Assembly (NCBI GenBank): GCA_020080175.1
Contig: JAGHQL010000002.1
Coordinates: 124,001-188,000 of the forward strand
Reading direction: 5' to 3'
DNA from: Glutinoglossum americanum
Lineage: Eukaryota > Ascomycota > Geoglossomycetes > Geoglossales > Geoglossaceae
DNA length: 64,000 bases
The position numbers and the translations under genes are program-made. Every line of letters begins with the position of its first letter. Position 1 is the stretch's first letter. This document shows, piece after piece, positions 23,418 to 35,429 of this stretch. Below the pieces are notes generated by a model. It was not told the origin of the DNA. It saw only the letters and a list, made by a program, of their open reading frames with translations, and did not search any database.

Positions 23418-26400
23418 CTACGTACCACTCTCCGCAACAGGCGGCACATTGGACCCTTGACTCGTAGCTACTTCACTTTTCCTTGCGAGCGGATTCAGCC
23501 TCACCAAATTCTTCTTGCCGTACTCAATAAGAGAAGAATTGAACTTTGCACTCATATCCTCGAGGGATATAGCCTATTTCCCAGCGGTTAGTTGGAGCTT
23601 CACAGTACCGGCGGCGCAGCGGAGGAACCGGAGGTTTGGCTTACATAATCAGTTGTGGGGACAAATAGCCAGACCAGAAGGAAGCCAACGAAGCTTAAGG
23701 CACTGGGGAATGTTGAATTACTCTGCAACCCATCAGAGGGCAGGGAAGTAGGACTCACGTAAAGACGCCAAAGAGCTTGGAGGGGCCCCACTGGAAGCCT
23801 CGCGGGACGAGTAGGGCTAGGATACCAGCACCTGGGGTAAAAATCAGCCTCCGACTCTGCGTGCCGTTGCTTTGAGAAACTTGGCTCACCTAGAAAGTTC
23901 CAAAACACCGCCCATGACATCCCAATTTCTGCTCCTAGTTAGCCTCCAATGTCCACTGGTGTAGAATATAGTTAGAGGGAAGGCGAGACATACCACGCCC
24001 CTCATTTGGCCATACCTCCGCTGAGTACAAAAACGGCACGCAGCCTGCGCCCGGCGAATAGCACAGCGTGAATAGTATAATAAACAACATAACGACGGGC
24101 AATTTCGCTGGGTTGCCCTCCTTCAATCCCAGCAAGAAGGTTAAGATGAGCAACATCAGTGTGCCCCCACCCAATGACAAAAGCAGCAGCGACCGCCGCC
24201 CATGCATCCACGCCGGCAGCTTGGACTTCTGTCGGTTTTCGACTTCGAGCGGCTCAATGAGGAAGTATGCGATAATAGAGAAGACGGCATTGGCGGCCCC
24301 GAAGCCGATGGTGAGGCGGAGGCTGTCATTGGTATTTGATTTGTCGGCAGGGTTGGTGGGCTGGGGGCGGAGGCCTGCGGTGTCGAAGAAGACACTGGCG
24401 AGAAAGGCTAGAATACTGCAGGTGGTTAGGGAGGGGCTTGGAAGTGGTTAGGAGGGGCTTACTTGATTCCCGAGAGCTGTCTGTTGCAGCACGAGTGGTT
24501 AATTTGTGTTGGTGAATAGGCTGCTGATGCTACTTAAAGCGGCAGCGGGACAGGAGCTTACTGAGAAAGCATCTGCGGGACAGTGGTTAGTTGCGAGATA
24601 TCTTTATGAAACAACAAGCTAGTAAGTACTTACAACTATCATAGATGCAGCCGCGGAACGTCGGTTTCTTGGTTTTGTTAGCAAGGTTAGTAAAGCATAG
24701 TTCAAGCTTACCGAGCGAGAGTGCCGAGTCTTGCGAGTCGATCACTAAAAGGTATACGTGGTAGTTGGCGGTTGAAATCGAGTTTGTTTTCCCCTAATGA
24801 GTCAAGTCTTTCAGCCTGTTGGTAGACACAGATTAGATGACCCTTTCTGATTCTAGTGGGACAGAACGTTTGCTGGCACAAACCTGAATTTGGAAATGGA
24901 TGTAACATAGCTCTTCTGCAGCGAGAATTCGTTCCTTACGAAGCCTGACGAGCGTGTCGAAAGCCTTGTCGGAAGAAGTTAGTGACAAAAGTGAACACTT
25001 CGCTGCCCCACCGATATGACGCGATTACTAACCTTGATATATTTCCCCTGAAGAATAAGCCACCGAGGACTCCTAAGAACTAGTCAACTGATGCAGCTGC
25101 AGGCGTGGAGAAAGGGAGTCTTACTCGCAACAGATGAAAGCAAGCACTAGCAGGATCAAGGCTGGGAGAGCGCCACTCAAAACCTGGTTCCGCCAGTTGT
25201 CACGGAAAATATATGTCGCACAACTGCCCGCAAATATCCCGGTAGCTGGTGATATGTAAGCTGTTGATTTGTAATTTCCCAGACGAAAGCTCTAACGTAC
25301 CGACGAAGACTTGCCACGAAACAAGGAGACGACCTATTCAAGCCTGTTAGTGCAAATCTGCAACATAGAGTGACCAGCACATGGGCCAGCTACCTCTCTT
25401 TGCCTGAGGGAGTATTTCTGATTCCCAGATTGGGATGATTGAAGCCTTAGCTCCAATACCAATCTATATTACAACCTGTTACTTCTCGTTGGTTTGGTTG
25501 ATACAGATACAACTAACCCCAAGAAATAGACGGGCGACCAAGTATCCTTGCCTAAAATGGCTATTATAGAGGTTTCTATGTGTTTCAGGGGGAGATTGAC
25601 TCACCATGACTGAGCCCGCGAGGCTCCAACCATGGACGCGAAGCTGGACTTGGGGTTAGTATTGACAGCCGAATCGTCGAAACAAACTGTTACCTGAACA
25701 ACGCCGCAAGAAAGACGGCACCACGCCTACCCTCGTCAGTAAGCCGCTCCAAAAGCACATAGACTTTCAGGTTTCCCCGTGGATATCATACCTGCCGAAG
25801 AATCTTGAATGACAGATCGGATCAACAAAGATGGGGCCAAGTATCGCTGCGGAGAACCATGTAACGGCTTAATTCAAGATCAGCGAAAGCCCGATATAGT
25901 CGAACTTCGGATGGTGAACTTAGATATACCATTGATTATACCAAATATCCATATATCATCTCCCGTTCCGCTTGATGAGACAGAAACATCGAAAGTCTTT
26001 GGCCACCCTTAAGTGATGTCAACATCCTATATTCTTACTACGGTCTAAGCCAACTCACCGAGATTGCCGTTTGCAACTTGATCCCAGCCTAAAGCGATAT
26101 TAGCGTGCGGGCGATTTCACCTTGAGCCAAAGAAACAAGTTCATCCGATACCGCATATGGACATTTGGGGGGAATGTCTAACCTTGAGTCAAGGATGCCA
26201 CACAACATACCAACTAGTTGCGGGAATAGCATATTAGCAAGTTAACGATGTTTAACTTCTTTCCAGGGACCTTTTAAGGCCTTACCAGTGTTACTAGAAG
26301 ATCCTTCGGTTCTCTCCAAAAAGCAAGGGACCGTTGAACCTTTATCGCGTTCCTTTCCCTTTTCCCTAGAAACTGACTGTTGGAGGTAACTGAGGGGCTA

Positions 26401-26744
26401 GTCTTGCCATGTTGCGGGGTATCATCCTCGATGTGGTCGTCGTGATTGCCAAAGTCTATGCAGTGAATATTGAGCTAAGACCATTGCCAGCAACGGCACC
26501 TGGCTGCCGGATAAACTAACTTCTAGCAAGCTCTGCGCCTGCGATCAACTCTTCTAATGTAACAGAACCATTGTCTCGGAACTTTTCTTCATAAAGGGTT
26601 TCGACATAGCGCTTCAGGTCAGTCTCGCCGATATTCTCGATCGGATTGTCCTTGAGCTGGTCTGTTATTGCAGGCTCCGGAGCCTAACACCGTTAGGACC
26701 CGACTTGCCATACGCCCACAAAGCACGCTTACCCGAGCTGCCAT
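23418..26744 (-). CDS. MFS sugar transporter family protein, highly intron-rich
   Basis: A gene broken by more than a dozen short introns. It starts with a 12-bp first coding exon (26744-26733, MAAR) and a cytosolic N-terminus (ENIGETDLKRYVETLYEEKF, EPKDLLVTLV). Sugar-porter features follow in order: GWDQVANGN after helix 1, IGAKASIIPIWESEILP (about 25.5-25.4 kb), CCESPRWLILQGKY (about 25.1 kb), a central loop, then KLPAWMHGRRSLLLLSLGGG, VVMLFIILFTLCYSPGAGCV with PFLYSAEVWPNEGR, MSWAVFWNFLG, and a last helix SFVGFLLVWLFVPTT. The final exon (23573-23418) reads AISLEDMSAKFNSSLIEYGK and ends at the stop. PESPRW appears as CESPRW. These are 12-helix plasma-membrane hexose, polyol or related transporters; the substrate cannot be told. 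I did not fix every internal splice site. Confidence 0.85.
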
Positions 26745-27968
26745 GATAAGTTTGACCGTAGTGAATTAAAAGGCATAGGTTCTGGGAGAAAACTCCGACA
26801 TATATCGCAAAACCCAAGACACGCCCCGACCGCCAGACTCAATTTAAAAAGCTCACCCTCTGCTCATTGAGCCCCCCTCCCAGTCCTCCGCCCCCAGAGC
26901 GACACCACGGTTGGACATCAAATCACCGCAGGACCACACAGCAGACGGATTCGGAAGATGATAAGTAAGCCACAAAAAGCAATACATGGCGTATTCGGAC
27001 ACATGCATAGCATCTCTCTTTCAACCCATCACCACATCCTTATATATCAATATCACAACCAATTACAACTCAATTCAAGCTGTAATTAATGATTATGCAT
27101 TTTGCTAATGGTATAAGAAGACCCTGGGGAGAGGTTTTTGAGGACGAGGAGCTCTCAGCTGAGGACCGAAATTGTTGGATATGGCAGAGCAGACAGCAGA
27201 ATTGGAAATTTCTAGCGAGCATCTTCGAGACGGTGGTGGAATTTCAATCCTGACAGGTCGCCCTTTGTCCAAAGTGCTTGGCAAGACGGTATTTGCCTTG
27301 AAAGTGTGAGGCGGGAGGGTGCAGCTGCATATATGCATGCACGTTGTGGTTAGGAATTCAAGCCAATCACAGAGTACAGAAAGCCCGTTTCGATGCGGGT
27401 GTGGGCCGTATCTGAACGGTTTCAACTGATGTTTTTCGTCCCCGAACTTTTAGCCGACACGCTTCAAATTTGTTTAACGGCTAAATCGCCTACAATTTTG
27501 GAATGATCTCGCTAGCTTCGGATGAATGCCGCCTAAGAGATTACCCAACTTCCCAGCGAGCACGAACAACGACCACGCATCGAGACCAGCTCCACCCAAG
27601 ATTAGGTGTACGCATCGAGCCACCCATGAACGAGACCCCGTTCGTCCCGTAATAAGCTCCCTAGATTGTGCCTTCCTGGAGCTTCTCTCATTCCTCCGCT
27701 GATATAAAGGGAAAAGGAATCCAAATCCTCTGCCATGTCAAGCTCTGTCTTGAGCATTACAATATTCAGAGGCGATCCTGTGGACCTCCAAAAGCCCGAA
27801 CACATGCACTCTTTCTTGGACTCACCGACGGCACTGCGCTCCCATACTTTGTTGCTAGTGGTCGTGGTTTCTACCGGCGGCAGGAAAAGTACAATGAGCA
27901 ACCGTGTCAAAGTCAAAGCTTTGAGAGGTAAATCCCAGTAACTACAGTTACATCAAATGACAGGAATT
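26745..27968. other. Region without a firm gene
   Basis: It follows the 5' end of the transporter gene. Short frames at about 27105-27425 and 27602-27930 (-) are open but match nothing I recognise; the latter might be further exons of the unknown gene at 28.0-28.6 kb. Confidence 0.45.
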
Positions 27969-28619
27969 CTATACGGTCATACATCTTAAAATCCATGTGA
28001 TGGTTCCTCTTTTGTGTATGTACCTGTTCCACTTAACACGCCCTGGTTCCACCCTTGGCAGGCCGGATAGGCCTCCAACCACAAGCACAGCAGAGCGGAG
28101 ACTCCGTGACTGCTGTGAGAACGTAACTTTTCTTTCTTCTTTCAACGTACTTTTCTCTTCCTCAGGGGAGTCGGTGAGGCTAAGAGCCTCCGTGTCGTCC
28201 CTCTCAGCAATAGCAGCACGCTTAAGAATATCAAGGTTCTTCTTGAGATCATGGCGCAATGCAAGTTGCACGCCTTCATACAGCATCTCGTTGGTCTCGA
28301 GTAGCCTAAGAGGATTATCTAGGTTGGGTTTCCTTATGTTGCCTCTTAGCCCGGGGGTGGGAGGTCTTATAATCGCTAAGGCGTCGTTTTCGGGGGGTGC
28401 ATCCGACGGACCCCGAGGTAGTTCTCCCCCGTCTACAGGTGCTATTTCCTGGATGCCATCTGCATTTTCCTGATTCGAATGGGGCCCATTTTACCTTTGG
28501 GGCACTTCGGAGAAATTCTCCTCCGAACTCGCAGAGTTACCGTTGGGTTGTCGTTGACCAGTATCACCTTCTGGAGGAGCTATAGGATCAATAGCTGCAA
28601 CCTCATTAATGTCCGCCAT
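27969..28619 (-). CDS. Unknown protein gene, divergent partner of the NACHT-ankyrin gene
   Basis: The first exon starts at the ATG at 28617-28619 (MADINEVAAIDPIAPPEGD) and runs to about 28490. After one short intron whose borders I could not fix in phase, a frame continues with NADGIQEIAPVDGGELP, RPPTPGLRGNIRKPNLDNPL, LLETNEMLYEGVQLALRHDL and KKNLDILKRAAIAERDDTE, then a Ser/Glu-rich stretch. Composition and length point to real coding sequence: acidic, polar, with one predicted amphipathic helical segment. No known domain is recognised; I looked for HeLo and HET-s type motifs and found none. Its 5' end faces that of the NLR-like gene with about 740 bp between. The 3' end is uncertain. Confidence 0.45.
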
Positions 28620-29358
28620 GCTGGTAAAATGGACTATCTCAGCTAGGAATGCAGTTAAATGTCACTTTTGATTATGGAGCAAAGGATTTTAATTTGACGG
28701 GGATTCATAGCTTGGAGACAGCCTGGTGTTTTAAGAAACTCGAGAGACAAGCTATCTGAATTTTTGCATGAGGCTGAATTTCTTCTTTTTTCTTCAGTTT
28801 GAAAACTTTAACATTATGAACACTGTTTACTTGGAGGCGTTGCCAGAAAAAGTACTCGGAAAGGTCTATTGAACCCCGGAGAAGGTTAAACTAGATGGTT
28901 TAAATGCTAACCAGTATTTCCGGGTTATTCAATGGTTAGGGTAGATCTTTGCCTCTACTTTTGACAGTGAAAAGGGACAAGAAGAGGTTGGTTCTACGGA
29001 GCTGATCACAAAGTTGGAATCTCAGGGAAGAGTTATTCTTCCGCCGTGAAATTTAGTCTTTTATTTTATATAGTTTATCCTGTCTAGTCTGCTCTACATG
29101 GCCTGCTGAACGGTGAGATAGATACGTACTTGTGATTTTCGTTATGCTAAAATTTCAAATTCTAAATTTGCGTCTGGCCTCTGTGAGGCGGACAAGTGCT
29201 TCCTTCGATAACCGCTTATTTAGCGAGGCGCTTCTGTATGCCAAATCCATCGCCTACCGCCACTGTTGCTAGCTCCACCCGAAACAATAACTTAGTCCTT
29301 TTAAACGTCTACTAGGCCCGCTTTGTTCCCTAATCACCCTAGTATCGGGTTTTTAGTC
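28620..29358. other. Divergent intergenic region before the NACHT-ankyrin gene
   Basis: About 740 bp, AT-rich, without a supported gene. It likely holds the promoters of the unknown gene (-) and the NLR-like gene (+). Confidence 0.55.
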
Positions 29359-32300
29359 ATGCCCAAAGTGTCCCATGAACTTGAGCCTTCTGAAATTTCG
29401 CCGGCCAAACGGCAGAAGAGAGTCCGCGAGGGAAACGATTTTTCGGCCATCAACCAAATTGGATCAACTTTCCCTGGTCGCAATGAAACCCAAACCGGAA
29501 GTATTACTCAAATTGGAAATATTTCTGCCGGGGGAGATGTTCATATCGGTAGACGCACTTCCCAAAGATTCTAAGCTCCCTAGCTAACTTCACTCTAGTG
29601 AATCGAGATGCCGAGGATTCACGTCAGGCAATCACGGACTGGCTATCTCCTCTCGACTTCTTCCAAAAGCAGAGCGATATCCTCGAGAGACGATACACGG
29701 GAACTGGACAGTGGCTGCTAGACTCGGACGAGTTTCAAGACTGGCTCTCTGGAACAAAGGAGACTTTGTGGTGTTATGGAATTCGTATGATCAAATTTCC
29801 TCAGCAATTTTCGATTGTGGTGAGCTTCACTGATTGCTTTTGTTCCACGAGCAGCTGGCGCCGGCAAAACAGTGTTTACGTATGATTTGCACTCTTGGTT
29901 GGTGTAGGGTTGAATGTTGATAGAGGGTCTCGGTAGATCAATTGTGGTAGACCATGTCCAGCAAACCTTTCGGGACCAGGAAATCGGCATAGCGTACGTA
30001 TATTGCAACTACAAAGAGTGGACTGAGCAGACTCCTGTGAATATAATTGGGAGTCTCTTGAAGCAGCTGGTCCAGGCTCAGAACCAATTGCCTATTTCAG
30101 AGGAATTGAAGAAACTATACAATCTCCATTCACAGGGAAGAGCCCGCCCAACGCTCAAGCAATGTTCGAAGATACTCCAATCGGAGATGCACAGATATAC
30201 AAAGACTTTTGTCGTTATCGATGCGCTGGACGAATACCCGGATAACGAGTCTCGAGCAATTCTTCTTGAAGAACTTAGAGCATTGAAGGCCAGCATGAAC
30301 TTGATGCTCACTTCTCGCCCACACGTAAACGTCTTGAGTGTATTTAAGAATGCAAAACAACTGGAAGTGCGTGCGAGCGATGAGGATGTGCAGAGATATC
30401 TTGGTGGGCGAATATCCCTCCCTGGTCGATTAGCATTACTTTGTAAGCAGGATGCGAATCTACAGACGTACATCGTGAATGCCATTGTTAGAAGGGCTAA
30501 AGGAATGCAAGTATATCCGAATCACTCTAGTGTTCCCCTATTATACCTAGGCTCTATCAAACTCACCCCTATCAACTCTAATCTCTCCGTGCCAAAACCA
30601 TGTGCAGCTGTCAAGGGGTGATAGTGTTCTAATCATTACCTTAGGTTCTTACTGGCTCAGCTCCACATGGACCCGATTGTGGACAGGCATAATCCTAGCG
30701 AAGTTCGCAACGCTCTGAGAGGTCTGCCGGAGGGATTGGACGGTACCTATAAAGTGGCTATGGAAAGGATTGAGAGTCAGGACTCTGAAGATCGGCAGCT
30801 GGCTAAACAAGTGCTGTACTGGATTTCTTACGCACGCAGGCCGTTGACTGTGACAGAGCTTCGACATGCCTTAGCGGTTGTACCCGAACAAGGGAATCTG
30901 GATGAGGGCAACATTACGCCTGAGGAGATCCTCGTATCTGTCTGTGCTGGCTTGGTAGCCATCGATCAACAAAGCAACATCATCCGCTTTGTCCATCATA
31001 CTACTGAAGAATACTTCAAAAGTTCTCAGCAGAGTTGGTTTCGCAATGCCCAGACGAGTATTGCAATGATTTGTCTTACATACGTGTCGTTCGATGTATT
31101 TGCCGGAGGCTGCTGCCGTAGTGACCGGGAGATGGAGATTCGGCTGCGCAGATATCCTCTCCTTGAATACGCCGCTCGATACTGGGGTGATCATGCACGT
31201 GGAGGTTCAGAAGATGCAATTAAAAAATTAGCTCTGAAGTTCTTAGAGCACAATTCGAAACTAATGTGTTCCAACCAAGTCGTGCACCTTCCAGAACATC
31301 GATATCCTGAATATAGTCAGCGCTTCCCAAAAAATGTAGCTGGTTTGCAGATAGCTGCATCTTTCGGCTTGGCGAGAATAATCTGGCTGCTACTGGAGAG
31401 GGGGGCTGACATTACCGCTAGGGATGGATATGGATCAATGGCGCTGCACCAGGCAGCCTCCAAGGGGCACGGCGTGGTAATACAGCTGCTGCTGGAGAAG
31501 GGTGCGGATATTGGAGCTAAGGATGGATACGGATGGACGGCACTGCACTGGGCAGCCTCTAACAGTCACGAGGTGGTGGCGCGACTACTGCTCGAGAAGG
31601 GCGCCGACATCGAGGCGAAGGACAGATACGAATGGACTGCACTGTGCCGGGCGGCCTCCAACGGGTGCGAGACGGTGGTGGGGTTGCTGCTCGAGAATGG
31701 AGTCGATGTTGCCGCGAAGGATAACAATGGATTAACGGCGCTGCACCAAGCGGCCTCTAACGGGCACGATGCAGTGGTACGACTACTGCTCGAGCATGGA
31801 GCCGATGCCGAAGCGAAGAAGAGTGGGTATGGATCTACAGCACTATACCGGGCGGCTGAGGGCGGGCATAATGCAGTGGTCAGGCAGCTGCTCGAGAAGG
31901 GGGTAGATGTTACGGCTAAGGATGGATATGGGCAGACGGCACTACACGGAGCGGCCTCCAACGGGCACGAAGCGGTGGTACAGCAGCTGCTTGAGAAGCA
32001 GCCCAGCGTTGCGGCGACGAAGGATAACGCTGGACAGACTGCACTGTACCGAGCAGCATCTAACGGGCACAGGGCGGTGGTGCAGCTGCTGCTTGAGAAA
32101 GGGACTGACATCGCAGTGAAGGATAACGCTGGGCAGACGGCGCTGCACCGAGCAGCATATAACGGACATGAGGCAATAGTGCAGCAGCTGCTTGAGAAGG
32201 GGGCTGACGTCGCGGCGAAGGATAGATCTGGACAGATGTCGCTGCACCGGGCAGCGTCTAACGGACACGAGGTAATAGTGCGGCAGCTGCTGGAGAAGGG

Positions 32301-35300
32301 GGCCGATGCCACAGCAAAGGATAAATCTGGACAGACGATGCTGCAGCGGGCGGCCAACAATGGGCACGAGGCGATGGTACAGCGGCTGCTGATGGAATGG
32401 ACTGACGTTGAGGCGAAGGATGACGACGGATGGACGACGCTGCATCGGGCGGCTAACAGCGGACACGAGGCGATAGTGCAGCGGCTGCTCCAGAAGGGGG
32501 TTGACATCGAGGCAAAGAGTAACGACGGGTGGACGGCACTACACCGGGCGGCAGCCAACGGGCGCGAGATGATAGTTAAGCTGCTACTCGAGAAGGGAGC
32601 GGACATCGGAGTGAAGGATAGACTTAAACAGACGGTGTTATGCCAGGCAGCAGCTAATGGGCATAGAACAACAGTACAGCTACTGCTCGAGAAAGGAGTT
32701 GACATCGAGACGAAGGGTAACGACGCACAGACGGCGCTGTACCAGACGGCGGCCAACGGACACGAGGCGGTAGCTAAGTTGCTACTCGAGAAGGGAGCGG
32801 ACATCGAAGCGAAGGGCAATGACGAAGAGACGGTGTTGCACAGCGCAGCGGCTAACGGGCGCGAGGCGGTGGTTAAACTGCTTCTCGAGAAGGGAGCGGA
32901 TATTGAGGCGAAGAGCGGGTTGGGAGGGGCGGCGCTACACCGGGCAGCGGCTAACGGGCGTGAGGCGATAGTCAAGCTGCTGTTCGAGAAGGGGGCCAAT
33001 GTTGAGGCGAAGGACATATTTGGAAAGACGGCGCTACACCTAGCGACAGCCAATGGCCATATGTCGGTAGTCAAGCTGCTGCTCGAGAAGGGAGCGGATA
33101 TCGAAGCGAAGGGTAATGACGGACAGACGGCACTGCATCAGGCAGCCAACAATGGACACGAGACGATGGTCAGGCTGCTGCTCGAGGAGGGGGCGGATAT
33201 CGAGGCGGGGGGTAACTATGGACAGACGGCGGCTAAAGAGCGCGAGACAATGGTCAAGCTGCTACCCGAGAAGAGGGCCAATGCCAAGGCGAAGGGGAGC
33301 AGATTGGGAGAGACGGTGCTGCACCGGGCGGCAGCCAATGGGCACAAGGCGGTAACCAAGCTGTTGCTCGAGAGGGGAGCGGATATCGAGGCGAGGGGTA
33401 ACGACGGACGGACGGCGCTGCACCAGGCGGCGGCTAATGGGCACGACGTAGTAACTGAGCTGCTGCTCGAGAAGGGAGCGGATATCGAGGCGAAGGGTAA
33501 CGACGGACGGACGGCGCTGCACCAGGCGGCGGCTAATGGGCACGACGTAGTAACTGAGCTGCTGCTCGAGAAGGGAGCGGATATCGAGGCGAAGGGTAAC
33601 GACGGACGGACGGCGCTGCACCAGGCGGCAGCCAATGGGCACGACGTAGTAAATAAGCTGCTGCTCGAGAAGGGAGCGGACATCGAAGCAAAGGGCAATG
33701 ACGAAGAGACGGCGTTGCATAGAGCAGCGGCTAACGGGCGCGAGGCAGTGGTCAAGCTGCTGCTCAAGAATGGGGCAGACACCAAGGCGAAGAGTAGATT
33801 TGAACAGATGGCATTGCATGAGGCAGCCAACTGGGGACACGAGGCGGTGGTTAAGCTGCTGCTCGAGAGTGGGGCGGACGCTGAGGAGAAGGGTAGATTT
33901 GGACGGGTGCCGCTGCACCAGGCGGCGACCAACGGGCATGAGATGGTGTCCAAGCTGCTGCTCGAGAGGGGGGTAAATATCGAGATGAAGGGCAGATTCG
34001 GACAGACGGCGCTGTACCATGCGGCTAACAATGGGCATGAGGTGTTAGTCAAGCTGCTTCTCGAGAATGGAGCCGACATTGAGGCGAAGGACGAACATGG
34101 AGAGATGGCACTACACCGGGCGACAGCTAACGAACATGAGACGACAACCAAACAGCTGCTCGAGAAGGGAGCGGATATTGAGGCGAAGGACAGATTTGGA
34201 GAGACGGCGCTACACCAGGCAGCGGCTAACGGGCACGAGGCGATGATCAAGCTGCTGTTCGAGAAGGGGGCCGACGTTGATGCGAAAGGCGAATGTGGAG
34301 AGACGGCGCTGCACCGGGCGGCCAAAAACGGGCATGAGATGGTAGTCAAACTGCTGCTCGAAAACAGGGCTGACGTTGAGGTGAAGGAGGAATATGGACG
34401 GACGGCGCTACACTGGGCGGCCGAAAAAGGGCACGAGATGGTGGTCAAGCTACTGCTCGAGAATGGGGCCGACGTTGAGGCGAAGGAGGAATATGGATGG
34501 ACGGCGTTGCATTGGGCGGCCGAAAAAGGGCACGAGATGGTGGTCAAGCTACTACTCGAGAATGGGGCCGATGTTGAGATGAAGGGCCGATATGGACAGG
34601 CGGCGTTGCACTGGGCAGCCGGCGGGGGGCACGAGATGGTGGTCAAGCTACTGCTCGAGAATGGGGCCGACGTTGAGGCGAAGGAGGAATATGGATGGAC
34701 GGCGTTGCATTGGGCGGCCGAAAAAGGGCACGAGATGGTGGTCAAGCTACTACTCGAGAGTGGGGCCGATATTGAGGCGAAGGACGGATATGGAGAGATG
34801 GCGTTGCTCCGGGCAGCCGGTGAGGGGCATGAGATGGTGGTCAAGCTGCTACTCGAGAATGGGGCCGATGTTGAGGCGAAGGACAGGTTTGGAGGGACGG
34901 CGTTGCACTGGGCGGCCGAAAAAGGGCACGAGATGGTGGTCAAGCTACTACTCGAGAATGGGGNNNNNNNNNNNNNNNNNNNNNNNNNNNNNNNNNNNNN
35001 NNNNNNNNNNNNNNNNNNNNNNNNNNNNNNNNNNNNNNNNNNNNNNNNNNNNNNNNNNNNNNNTGGGCGGCCGAAAAAGGGCACGAGATGGTGGTCAAGC
35101 TACTACTCGAGAATGGGGCCGACGTTGAGGCGAAGGAGGAATATGGAGGGACGGCGTTGCATTGGGCGGCCGAAAAAGGGCACGAGATGGTGGTCAAGCT
35201 ACTACTCGAGAATGGGGCCGATGTTGAGGCGAAGGACGGATATGGAGAGACGGCGTTGCTCCGGGCAGCCGGTGAGGGGCATGAGATGGTGGTCAAGCTA

Positions 35301-35429
35301 CTGCTCGAGAATGGGGCCGATGTTGAGGTGAAGGACCGATATGAAAAGACAGCGTTGCACCGGGCGGCCGACAAAGGGCACGAGATGGTGGTCAAGCTGC
35401 TGCTCAGGGCGATACATCGGTCACGGTGA
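29359..35429 (+). CDS. NACHT-ankyrin NLR-like receptor with N-terminal amyloid-type motif candidate
   Basis: Exons 29359-29548, 29599-29784, 29852-29879 (28 bp), 29937-30506 and 30645-35429. Residues 1-63 form a short polar N-terminus with SAINQIGST and GSITQIGNIS. Then WLSPLDFFQKQSDILERRYT leads to the NACHT-type NTPase: Walker A IPAGAGKTVFT (about 125-135, built from the 28-bp exon) and Walker B FVVIDALDEYPD (about 225). The arm region RNALRGLPEGLDGTYKVAM and VHHTTEEYF follow. From about residue 558 come 33-residue ankyrin repeats, about 36 before and 3-4 after a 100-N gap; late repeats are nearly identical. Intron 4 uses a GC donor (GCAAGT). Because the gap length is arbitrary, the frame appears shifted across it. 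Fungal NLR-like proteins of this kind mediate non-self recognition and cell death. Cytosolic. Confidence 0.88.
31340..35410 (+). repeat. Ankyrin-coding tandem array, 99-bp units
   Basis: About 40 visible units of 99 bp. Three consecutive units starting near 33404, 33503 and 33602 are almost identical, and so are most units from about 34380 to 35410. One unit near 33220-33240 lacks about six codons in frame. The recurring core is GHEMVVKLLLENGADVEAK. Confidence 0.92.
34964..35063. other. Assembly gap (100 N) inside the ankyrin array
   Basis: Exactly 100 N, a conventional placeholder. The roughly 54 bases before the gap and the 54 after it are the same sequence, so the true number of repeats is unknown. 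Confidence 0.97.

Noticed and set aside
23256-23591. Plus-strand frame starting MTAPEDILPPNILL
   Set aside because: Most of it is antisense to the last exon and intron of the sugar transporter; no continuation or homology is recognised.
29881-29936. Frameshift in the NACHT domain directly after the P-loop
   Set aside because: An intron with donor GTATGA and acceptor GGTAG restores TSIVVDHVQQTFRD, as in relatives.
31340-35410. Regular direct repeats resembling a CRISPR array
   Set aside because: The units are contiguous, code for 33-residue ankyrin repeats and lack unique spacers; the organism is a eukaryote.
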